A DNA stretch of 15,730 nt from Candidatus Heimdallarchaeota archaeon. Lineage in GTDB: Archaea > Asgardarchaeota > Heimdallarchaeia > Heimdallarchaeales > Kariarchaeaceae. Below are positions 1 to 6,237 of the stretch, piece by piece. The DNA is taken from NCBI GenBank assembly GCA_021399405.1, contig JAAFKL010000094.1, forward strand, positions 1 through 15,730. The letters are read 5' to 3'. Made by a program: the position numbers and the translations under genes. How positions within the stretch are numbered: position 1 is the first letter of the stretch; each line of letters starts with the position of its first letter. The notes beneath the pieces are model-generated. The model worked only from the letters and a program-made list of their open reading frames with translations. It had not been told where the DNA came from and searched no databases.

Positions 1-588
1 GTGAGGTATCATTCCATCCCATTTTGCTGCTCTTCTAAAAGGTCCCTTGTTGGGCCAAAGACCTCCGATCCAAATTGGAATTCTTGGAGTTTGTACCGGT
101 TTGTTATAAGTTATATCAGTAATCTTAAAGTAATCACCATTGAAATTCACCTTTTCCCCACTCCATAATTGGTTGAGAATATTCAATCCCTCATCCAATT
201 TTGTTGCTCTGACTTTTTTATTTGTATCTTCATTAAAAGGGGCAAATACAGGATCATCACCCAACCCTGCTCCAAAAATTAGTCTACCTTCAGATAGTTG
301 ATCAATAGAAACGGCCTCCTTGGCTAATTTCCATGGTCTTCTTCTGGCAACAGGTGTTACCATTGCTCCAATTTTTATTTTTTCAGTGTTCATTGCAATT
401 GACGCAAGAGTAACCCAAGGATCTGTTGCAGAGGGACCTATACTGTCCCAAATAAAAAATGCGTCCCATCCTGATTGTTCTGCAATTTTTGCATATTTAG
501 TAATTTTTTGGGGGGTATTGAGTGATGGACCACCATTGGGCATTAAAAGTCCATATTTCATTTTTTTGTTGTTTAATGTATCGGTCAT
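1..588 (-). CDS. LLM-class (luciferase-like) F420/flavin-dependent oxidoreductase, C-terminus cut by window edge
   Basis: The frame is open on the minus strand from the ATG at 588 to base 1 (196 codons) and continues out of the window, so only the N-terminal half to two thirds is visible. The translation has the luciferase-like monooxygenase pattern: first beta strand KYGLLMPNGG (residues 11-20), then SGWDAFFIWDS, DPWVTLASIA, IKIGAMVTPVARRRPWKLA, EAVSIDQLSEGRLIFGAGLG, and further on TPRIPIWIGG near residue 175. These match the alternating strands and helices of the TIM barrel and the P-x-x-R-R-P-W-x-L-A segment of LLM/F420 enzymes. The family transfers hydride from F420H2 or FMNH2 to varied substrates; the substrate cannot be told here. 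A second ATG, codon 10, lies directly before the conserved strand and is an alternative start. Confidence 0.85.
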   Translation of the reverse strand, partial: MTDTLNNKKMKYGLLMPNGGPSLNTPQKITKYAKIAEQSGWDAFFIWDSIGPSATDPWVTLASIAMNTEKIKIGAMVTPVARRRPWKLAKEAVSIDQLSEGRLIFGAGLGDDPVFAPFNEDTNKKVRATKLDEGLNILNQLWSGEKVNFNGDYFKITDITYNKPVQTPRIPIWIGGLWPNKGPFRRAAKWDGMIPH

Positions 589-713
589 TTTTCTCACAAA
601 AATAAGATAATTAGATTTATTAGGTATACAGGCATATTTAACATATATTGTCGCGGCTATAATTTTGTAAGTTTCTGAATTTTTTGTAAAATTAATTTTT
701 GTACAGTAAATAA

Positions 714-956
714 TTACTTTATCGTATCAGCATCTTCACCAAGTGTAATTAAGGCACTAAATCCAGGAACCATACCTTCAAAATCAACTAATTTCTTATC
801 TTTCATTGTTTTTAATCTTAATCTTACCCCCTCAAATCTTTCTGATAGGATATCATTGAGCTCTTTGTAATTCATTTCTCCACCGTGAGAGCGAATCACG
901 CCTAAAATCTCTTTATACTCCCCTTCATGATCCATTGGAGGCATGTTTTCAGTCAT
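714..956 (-). CDS. Small winged-helix-like protein, possible Costars/ABRACL homologue (80 aa)
   Basis: This is an 80-residue soluble protein with an acidic N-terminus, then HEGEYKEILGVIRSHGGEMN (helix 1), YKELNDILSERFEGVRLRLK (helices 2-3), TMKDKKLVDFEGMV and a final strand SALITL. The order helix, helix-turn-helix, KxKKLVDFxG turn, strand is that of a small winged helix. Length and order also match the eukaryotic Costars domain (ABRACL, about 81 residues), which as I recall has a similar LKxxKRRKIVxYxGE turn before a terminal I-x-L-L strand. I cannot distinguish a true Costars protein from a generic archaeal winged helix by eye. The gene is divergent from the SnoaL-like gene with only 41 bases between starts, and lies upstream of the oxidoreductase on the same strand (125-base gap). 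Confidence 0.6.
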   Translation of the reverse strand: MTENMPPMDHEGEYKEILGVIRSHGGEMNYKELNDILSERFEGVRLRLKTMKDKKLVDFEGMVPGFSALITLGEDADTIK

Positions 957-997
957 AATCTAAATTAAATTGCTCGATTAATAAGGATTATAACTCA

Positions 998-1462
998 ATG
1001 ATATTAAAATTCTTCATGATAAAAAGAAATATAGAAATTGGTAATTTATGGTTTGAAAAACTGTGGAACGAGGGGAATTTTGAGATAGCTCAAAAAATTA
1101 TTCACCCTGAGTATGATCCAACTTGGATATTTATCCCTAAATCAGGACCTGCACAGGTAGTTCATGAAATAAAATATTTTAGAAGTGTCTTTCCCGATTT
1201 AAAATATCAGGTAATAGATATTATTGCCACGGATTCAGAAGTCTGGATTAGGTACAAAGCTACTGGAACTCAAGAAGGTAATGCATGGGGGTTTGAACCA
1301 ACTAATAAAACGGTTGAATTTGAAGGTATTACAATATTGTATATCAATCCAGATGGTAAGATTATTGATAGATGGGGATCATTTTGTTTCTATGATATAT
1401 TGAATGATTTGGAATTAGTTCCAAAATTATGGGAATTGAATGATCTGATCAAGCGAAAGTAA
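998..1462 (+). CDS. SnoaL-like / ester-cyclase family protein (NTF2 fold)
   Basis: The 154-residue protein follows the SnoaL-like pattern throughout. The N-terminal helix carries WNEGNFEIAQKIIHPEY, the middle has FRSVFPDLKYQVIDIIATDSEV (the usual FPDL-x-x-x-V-x-D-x-x-A-x-x-D-x-V), then RYKATGTQEGNAWGFEPTNK (R-x-x-x-x-GT-x-x-G-x-x-x-G-x-x-PT-x-x), EFEGITILYI, and DGKIIDRWGSF. NTF2-fold proteins of this group include polyketide cyclases and many uncharacterised enzymes, so the fold is secure and the reaction is not. No membrane segment is seen. The ATG at 1016 (seventh codon) is an alternative start and gives a more typical N-terminus. The gene stands alone between the divergent small winged-helix gene and the beta-helix regulator 53 bases downstream. 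Confidence 0.82.
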   Translation: MILKFFMIKRNIEIGNLWFEKLWNEGNFEIAQKIIHPEYDPTWIFIPKSGPAQVVHEIKYFRSVFPDLKYQVIDIIATDSEVWIRYKATGTQEGNAWGFEPTNKTVEFEGITILYINPDGKIIDRWGSFCFYDILNDLELVPKLWELNDLIKRK

Positions 1463-1515
1463 TTTTTGAACTGTTATTTTGCCTAAATTTTGTTGTGATT
1501 AATTAATTTCTGACT

Positions 1516-3366
1516 ATGGATATACAATATTTCAGTGAGGTCACGCGAAATCCAAAAAGCGTAATGTTTTTAATATTTTCAGCCAATATGCACCTTGAGA
1601 AAATGGATTTGCATACTAGATCGTTTTGGATCAAACGAGTGTTCATAATATTATTATTGGGTATTTTATTTATTAACATCAACTACAGCAATTCAGTCTA
1701 TGCATCACCATCGAATTCCTCTTTGAACCTCGCACAATTAGTTGCACATTCGAGTATAAATATTGTTGGAGATTCTGAATTCCACGAAATTGCTTCAACT
1801 GAAATGTGGCCAGGGAAAGGAATTGAGGATGATCCCTATTTGATACAAAATTATCAGTTTACTGGATTTGGTTCTGATAACAACCCATTAATTAGAATTA
1901 GAGATTCAACAGTTTATTTTATTATTGAGTCGAACTCGTTTAATATTACGGAAGGAAAAATTCAATCTACCATAGTTCTAATCAACCTGGTAAATGGAGT
2001 CATCTTTAATAATATTATCGCAGGGGGTATTACGGGTATATATTATCAATCATCTGGATACACAGATTTCTCATCACCATTACCTAAGTTACTAATACAA
2101 TCAAATGTTATAACCAAACAATATTCAGTTGATGATAGAATAACGGGGATTGCAATAGATATCAATGGTTTTGGTGTCGAGGTAAGGGATAATTTCATTA
2201 CTGAAAGTGATCAAGGTATAAGAATCTCAGGTTCTGACAATAAAATTACGCGCAATCTAATTGAAGATACTGGTCTTCATAACCAGAATTTGAGCTTTCA
2301 GCGTTATTCTGGAACTGGGATAAGTATTTTTTCAGGAAGTGGTAATATTATCCAATTCAATACAATTATTAATTCATCAGGATATGGGTTATTAACCATT
2401 TCTCCTTTTGATGTAACGACTATTAGCGCGGGACTTTCCTTCGTTACATATACTGTCATTTCTTTTAATAATTTCATAACAAATAAATTGAGTGTAGATT
2501 CGCAACCCACTAGTTCCCAGGCAGTTGATGGGTTTTTACTTAATCAGACGTTTGATTATTTTGTAATTGGATCCGATTTAATATCGAGTTTTAGTCTAAA
2601 TTATTGGAGCGAATCAACTGTTGATGAAGATAATGATGGAACTCTTGATTTACCTTACATCATTAGTGGGGATCAAAATAGTACTGATGCATCCGCTGTT
2701 TCATTTCCGTACGCTTACAATGAAAGCCCAGTAATTGATAATGAATTATCAGAGGATAATTTGCTTGAAAACATTAAAAAATTTATTTTATCACCCCAAG
2801 GAATTATTTTAACACTTCTTTCTCTAGGAGGAGTTGGGTATTATTTTATCAAACCATTAATGTTAAAAAAATCAGTGGGATTAACTCTAAATGGTAAACA
2901 AAAGGATATTGTGAAAGAGATATTCCGTTCTCAAACAAATTTGTACTTTCTTTTAATGGGCCAACATTCAATTCCGGATAAAAAGATTGATCGGGAGATT
3001 AGGAATGGTATTCCGAATAATCTATTAAATTATAAATTTTTATTACACCCTGTGAGACTTTCAATTACCAAATTACTGTATGAAAATATGGAAATGACTT
3101 CATCTCAAATACGTGAAATTGTTGATATCACTTGGAATGATTACAGTACCCACATTAAGGCCCTGCGTGGAAAGAAATACATTCGAGTGACCGATAAATT
3201 TGTAGACGGTTCAAAAAAACAAGTAGTGTCACTTGAGCCATTTGGCGTTCAAGAATATAAAATATTGACAGAATTACTTCATCTATTCTTAGACAATACA
3301 TCTGATTTTTCTGCTTACTTGGAAAAAATTAAGGATATTAAAGATCAAAACTTGTATCCAGAATGA
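1516..3366 (+). CDS. Membrane-tethered regulator: exported NosD-like beta-helix, one TM helix, cytoplasmic winged-helix DNA-binding domain
   Basis: Three parts are visible. A basic segment and hydrophobic stretch (RVFIILLLGILF, residues 41-52) end in VYA at 61-63, a plausible signal-peptidase site. Residues about 95-400 are a right-handed parallel beta-helix: WPGKGIEDDPYLIQN (98-112) is the usual entry motif, followed by short Asn/Ile-rich rungs and an exit motif NYWSE (362-366) with an acidic loop DEDNDG (370-375) like a calcium loop. A transmembrane helix spans about 429-446. After it, HPVRLSITKLLYENMEMTSS (511-530) through the wing KKYIRVTDKFVDGSKKQVVS is a MarR/HTH_34-like winged helix. 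I infer that an outside signal or ligand is passed to a DNA-binding domain in one protein. If translation starts at the ATG at 1588 or 1603, the N-terminus becomes a standard signal peptide; the annotated ATG at 1516 would add about 24-29 residues. Confidence 0.82.
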   Translation: MDIQYFSEVTRNPKSVMFLIFSANMHLEKMDLHTRSFWIKRVFIILLLGILFININYSNSVYASPSNSSLNLAQLVAHSSINIVGDSEFHEIASTEMWPGKGIEDDPYLIQNYQFTGFGSDNNPLIRIRDSTVYFIIESNSFNITEGKIQSTIVLINLVNGVIFNNIIAGGITGIYYQSSGYTDFSSPLPKLLIQSNVITKQYSVDDRITGIAIDINGFGVEVRDNFITESDQGIRISGSDNKITRNLIEDTGLHNQNLSFQRYSGTGISIFSGSGNIIQFNTIINSSGYGLLTISPFDVTTISAGLSFVTYTVISFNNFITNKLSVDSQPTSSQAVDGFLLNQTFDYFVIGSDLISSFSLNYWSESTVDEDNDGTLDLPYIISGDQNSTDASAVSFPYAYNESPVIDNELSEDNLLENIKKFILSPQGIILTLLSLGGVGYYFIKPLMLKKSVGLTLNGKQKDIVKEIFRSQTNLYFLLMGQHSIPDKKIDREIRNGIPNNLLNYKFLLHPVRLSITKLLYENMEMTSSQIREIVDITWNDYSTHIKALRGKKYIRVTDKFVDGSKKQVVSLEPFGVQEYKILTELLHLFLDNTSDFSAYLEKIKDIKDQNLYPE

Positions 3367-3403
3367 TAAGAAATCCGAATTAATATGAAATAATTACTTT
3401 GTT

Positions 3404-3760
3404 CTAAACAATTAAATTACTAAACTTGTTTTGATAAATTTCCTCAACTCGAGCTGCATAGACAAAATCCATCTGCGAAATACCATCAATTCTATGTGTC
3501 CAAATTTGTACCACACACTTTCCCCATGCCAAGTGTAAATCAGGATGATGATTGAGTTCATCTGACATTTTACCTACCAAGTTAGCAAATTCTAAAGCCC
3601 GATTAAAATTTGTGAATTTGAAATCTTTTTGTAATTTCAGTTCTTCAACCTGTTCCCAATTGTGATTCAATTTGGAAATTAACTTCTGTAGATCTCCCCC
3701 TTTTAGAGGTGGTGTACCCACCCGAGTCGTCTTCCATTTGGAATTGGCTAATTCTTCCAT
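3404..3760 (-). CDS. Pterin-4a-carbinolamine dehydratase
   Basis: The 118-residue protein has the signature of the PCD/DCoH family: ELNHHPDLHLAWGKCVVQIW (68-87) followed by TH and a distal Asp, so H71, H72, H89 and D98 stand where the catalytic His-His-Pro, Thr-His and Asp belong. Upstream are the usual W-x-x-V (W35-V38) and the fold strand FKFTNFNRALEFANLVGKMS. The enzyme dehydrates 4a-hydroxytetrahydrobiopterin in the cytoplasm during pterin recycling for aromatic amino acid hydroxylases; the same fold also serves as a protein-binding cofactor. The N-terminus is about 15-20 residues longer than many bacterial members. No hydroxylase or pterin gene lies in the window, so its partner is unknown. 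It starts at ATG 3760, divergent from the DUF123 gene with 71 bases between. Confidence 0.92.
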   Translation of the reverse strand: MEELANSKWKTTRVGTPPLKGGDLQKLISKLNHNWEQVEELKLQKDFKFTNFNRALEFANLVGKMSDELNHHPDLHLAWGKCVVQIWTHRIDGISQMDFVYAARVEEIYQNKFSNLIV

Positions 3761-3784
3761 TTAGCAATGTTCCAAAATTCAAGA

Positions 3785-3791
3785 TTATAAA
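3785..3791 (+). promoter_or_regulatory. Candidate TATA box of the DUF123 gene
   Basis: TTATAAA lies 41-47 bases before the ATG at 3832. An archaeal TATA box here would place the transcription start near 3815 and leave a leader of under 20 bases. It is inside the 71-base divergent gap shared with the dehydratase gene. Judged by eye only. Confidence 0.35.
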
Positions 3792-3831
3792 CCCACTGAT
3801 AAACGAATTCTTATCTGTAGTTTGAGGAATA

Positions 3832-4407
3832 ATGTCTCGGGAAGTTAATTCTAGCCATATAGGCAATATACATAGCATAGGGTCAAATCATCCCAATGGG
3901 ACATACTGTCTGCGGATATCACTTAAAGAACCTACAACCCTTGTATTTGGTAGATTTGGAAAGGGAAAACCCATTTCACTAAAGGTTGGTGAATATTTGT
4001 ATATTGGCTCTGCTTTAGCTACGCGTGGTTCAACGACTCTTGGAAATAGACTAAGGCGACATACATCTCGATCCCCAGAATTCGAATCTCATAATATACA
4101 AAAAGAACTATTGTTATTTTTTGACGAAATTGGAATTTCCTATGCAAGTAAACCAGCACCCAAAAAGATGTTCTGGAATATCGATCACCTTCTTAACCTA
4201 CCATTCGCTGAAATTATTGGGATCATTTTTATTCGCGATCCTAAACCGCTTGAAAATTTGTGGAGTGAACATTTGGAGCAGCTTCTAGAAACAAGTATTT
4301 TTGAAAAAGGATTAGGGGCAAATGATTCAGCAGGTCACACGCATATACAATATTCAATGATGTCAAACCCTCAATGGAGTAAACTGCTATTAGAATTACC
4401 CATTTGA
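3832..4407 (+). CDS. DUF123 / GIY-YIG-like nuclease family protein with altered C-terminal cysteines
   Basis: The 191-residue protein carries the DUF123 motifs in order: GTYCLRI (23-29), VGEYLYIGSAL (52-62, the GIY-YIG-like core), NRLRRH (72-77), FWNIDHLL (114-121, usually WHIDYLL) and GLGANDSAGHTHIQY (160-174, usually GFG-x-SDC-x-C-x-SHL). DUF123 proteins are small, often archaeal, and are grouped with GIY-YIG endonucleases, but their substrate is not settled. Two things are unusual. The two cysteines of the C-terminal motif are replaced (DSAG), so the usual cysteine-based site is missing. About 30 residues are inserted between the RRH and WNIDH motifs, where most members have a short loop. 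The first 20 residues lie before the domain and could be a late-start artefact or a real tail. Confidence 0.85.
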   Translation: MSREVNSSHIGNIHSIGSNHPNGTYCLRISLKEPTTLVFGRFGKGKPISLKVGEYLYIGSALATRGSTTLGNRLRRHTSRSPEFESHNIQKELLLFFDEIGISYASKPAPKKMFWNIDHLLNLPFAEIIGIIFIRDPKPLENLWSEHLEQLLETSIFEKGLGANDSAGHTHIQYSMMSNPQWSKLLLELPI

Positions 4408-4452
4408 TTTATTGCATTATGTGATCAAATTTGTTTCCTCTATCAGTATAGC

Positions 4453-4460
4453 TATAAAAG
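4453..4460 (+). promoter_or_regulatory. TATA box for the EamA/HTH_10 operon
   Basis: TATAAAAG is a near-consensus archaeal TATA box. It predicts a transcription start around 4480-4485, giving a 5' leader of about 50 bases before the ATG at 4532. The start site would fall inside the inverted repeat at 4472-4485. Confidence 0.55.
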
Positions 4461-4471
4461 ATGAAAAAATA

Positions 4472-4485
4472 GTTGCGTATGCAAC
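4472..4485. promoter_or_regulatory. Inverted repeat at predicted transcription start, candidate operator
   Basis: GTTGC-GTAT-GCAAC has perfect 5-base arms around a 4-base centre, and the arms are GC-richer than the surrounding AT-rich spacer. It begins 12 bases after the TATA box, where a bound repressor would block initiation. The HTH_10 regulator encoded as the second gene of the operon is the obvious candidate ligand, by inference only. Confidence 0.4.
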
Positions 4486-4502
4486 ATAAAGTATCATTTG
4501 TT

Positions 4503-4532
4503 ATGCTGCTAATAGTTAGAATGTGGAACTAA
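4503..4532 (+). CDS. Nine-codon upstream ORF, possible leader peptide of the EamA gene
   Basis: An ATG at 4503 opens M-L-L-I-V-R-M-W-N and stops at TAA 4530-4532. The last base of the stop is the first base of the transporter's ATG (TAATG), the arrangement used in translational coupling. Within the predicted 50-base leader it would be the first ATG met by the ribosome. The aliphatic Leu-Leu-Ile-Val run may be chance; no terminator/antiterminator pair was found. Confidence 0.25.
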   Translation: MLLIVRMWN

Positions 4533-5470
4533 TGGGCAATAGACCATCATCATTATCATATGGGGCAATGGCCATAGCAATCCTCGGATGGGGATTATCT
4601 ACAACATTTATCGAATTTGGCCTTGAATTTGTTGCTCCGTTCCCATTCTTATTTTATCGATTCGGACTAGCAACACTTGTATTAACTCCCTTTGTTTTCT
4701 ATTTCCGTCGTTCAGAATTTTTTGAATTAATTAAGAATAAATGGACATGGGCAATCGGCCTTGCAGAAGCCTCTGGATTGACATTGCAATATCTAGGTCA
4801 AGAGACGGTTCCTGCCGGTTTGGCGGCTTTGTTGTCACTAAGCTTCATTATTATCGTCCCTTTCCTATCCCCAATCATACTGAATGAGAAATTAGAAAAA
4901 AATCATTTAATTGCTATGTCAGTTGCGTTTATTGGCGTAATTTTTATTTCAACTGAAGGAAATGTGAACAACATAATGGGCAGTTCGTTTATAGGGATTA
5001 TATTACTTCTCGGGGCTGCTGTTGGTTATGCATTTTATATCATATCAACCTCGAGATTAACTACTATTGAAAAACCGGATGTAGATACTTTCACCTTGTT
5101 TTATTCAGTATTGCTGATTATTACCCTTGCAAGCCTTGTTACCTCACTGACTTTCAGTGAATTATCCTCTGTTCCAAGTGAGGGAATTCAATGGATTGTC
5201 CTGTTAACAATCTTTTCTACCTTGATTGCTTTCTTGGCATATTTTAGGGGAGCACAGGAAATTTCAGCAAATGTGATGTCAGTATTATTGCCTTTACAGA
5301 TGTTAGTCCCTTTTACAATTGATTTCTTTGTCCTAGGCAGGACTTATTCATTGTGGGTTATCACGGGATCTGTTTTGGTAGTGTTGGCTATGGTAATTGT
5401 TGTGATCCAACCCTATCTTGGTACTCCAGAGAAGGACTCAAAGGTCCTGATTAAAGTTGTAGAAAGTTGA
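4532..5470 (+). CDS. EamA/DMT-superfamily transporter (10 TM)
   Basis: This is a hydrophobic protein of 312 residues from the ATG at 4532, with about ten transmembrane helices in two EamA repeats. The first repeat starts YGAMAIAILGWGLSTTFIEF and continues through FLFYRFGLATLVLTPFVFYF, EASGLTLQYLGQETVPAGLA and LSFIIIVPFLSPIILNEKL (the E-K-L end of EamA helix 4). The second starts GSSFIGIILLLGAAVGYAFY. The family moves small metabolites, often amino acids or nucleosides, usually outward across the cytoplasmic membrane; the substrate is not readable. An in-frame GTG at 4523 would add three residues, but I prefer ATG 4532 because it overlaps the stop of the upstream ORF. The HTH_10 gene follows after four bases, so the two are almost certainly co-transcribed and the regulator may sense the exported compound. 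Confidence 0.88.
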   Translation: MGNRPSSLSYGAMAIAILGWGLSTTFIEFGLEFVAPFPFLFYRFGLATLVLTPFVFYFRRSEFFELIKNKWTWAIGLAEASGLTLQYLGQETVPAGLAALLSLSFIIIVPFLSPIILNEKLEKNHLIAMSVAFIGVIFISTEGNVNNIMGSSFIGIILLLGAAVGYAFYIISTSRLTTIEKPDVDTFTLFYSVLLIITLASLVTSLTFSELSSVPSEGIQWIVLLTIFSTLIAFLAYFRGAQEISANVMSVLLPLQMLVPFTIDFFVLGRTYSLWVITGSVLVVLAMVIVVIQPYLGTPEKDSKVLIKVVES

Positions 5471-5474
5471 TATT

Positions 5475-6173
5475 ATGACATATGAAATACGATTTAGAGC
5501 ACAGCATGATTGTCCCTTTCTCGAATTTGCAAATTCTTTCGAGCATGGTTTATTCGGATATTGTAGCAGGGAGTTTGATGTTTTAATGATCCCCGGAGAT
5601 GTAAAAGTAGAGAATATAAGGCTAGGGAAGAAATTATTCAAAAATTTTGATAAATGGAAAATCAATACAACTGGGACCGATTCAAAAACCAGTTACATGA
5701 TTATGGATTGTGATTGCGAGGATTTTTATTTTGGTGATGAAGATTCTATTACCGCTCGAATTCTTAAGAGGGGTGGTATGATGAAATATCCAATCATATA
5801 TGAGGATGGGTGGGAATATCACAGAGTTCTATGTTTGGATAAAAAAGTAGTTTCGAAAGTTCTGGAATTAATACAAACTCTTCCTACGTGGGAAATATTG
5901 GCCACCGAGGACCTTGGAATTGATGGTTTATTCAAAAGTCAGATGTTATCAATTCAAGAAATTATTGGCGATTTGACTAATCACCAAGCAGATATACTGA
6001 CAAAGGCATATGAGGGTGGATATTATGATATCCCCAGACGTATTCGCATGCAAGATATTGCTGATGAACTTAAAATCTCACGTTATGGGGTCGAAAAGGT
6101 TCTGAGAGCGGGGGAGAACAAAGTAATCCGTTCTATCATGCCTTATTTGTATTTTAAAACAGAATCAAAATAA
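5475..6173 (+). CDS. HTH_10 (bacterio-opsin-activator type) transcriptional regulator
   Basis: The 232-residue protein ends in an HTH_10 domain at about 167-219: LTNHQADILTKAYEGGYYDI followed by PRRIRMQDIADELKISRYGVEKVLRAGENK, closely matching the family's LT-x-x-Q-x-x-x-L-x-x-A-x-x-x-GY-[FY]-x-x-PR pattern. The N-terminal part is a ligand-sensing-type domain of archaeal HTH_10 regulators, with HDCPF (11-15), C30, DCDCED (78-83) and DGWEYHRVLC (111-120). The several cysteines could bind a metal or act in redox sensing, but many relatives have the same CPF and DC-x-C pattern, so this is not specific. It is the second gene of an operon with the EamA transporter (four-base gap) and probably controls it. 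Its 3' end converges on the ATPase gene 64 bases away. Confidence 0.9.
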   Translation: MTYEIRFRAQHDCPFLEFANSFEHGLFGYCSREFDVLMIPGDVKVENIRLGKKLFKNFDKWKINTTGTDSKTSYMIMDCDCEDFYFGDEDSITARILKRGGMMKYPIIYEDGWEYHRVLCLDKKVVSKVLELIQTLPTWEILATEDLGIDGLFKSQMLSIQEIIGDLTNHQADILTKAYEGGYYDIPRRIRMQDIADELKISRYGVEKVLRAGENKVIRSIMPYLYFKTESK

Positions 6174-6237
6174 CTCAATTTTCTAAAAATGAACGACAAA
6201 TTTATTTTCAAGAATTCCTATATTTATGATTCAGCAT

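Noticed and set aside
320..610. Plus-strand open frame near the window start
   Set aside because: It is antisense to the LLM oxidoreductase N-terminus, whose barrel motifs are clear.
3645..3878. Minus-strand open frame bridging the dehydratase and DUF123 starts
   Set aside because: It overlaps two recognised genes and their shared promoter gap, and its translation shows no domain.
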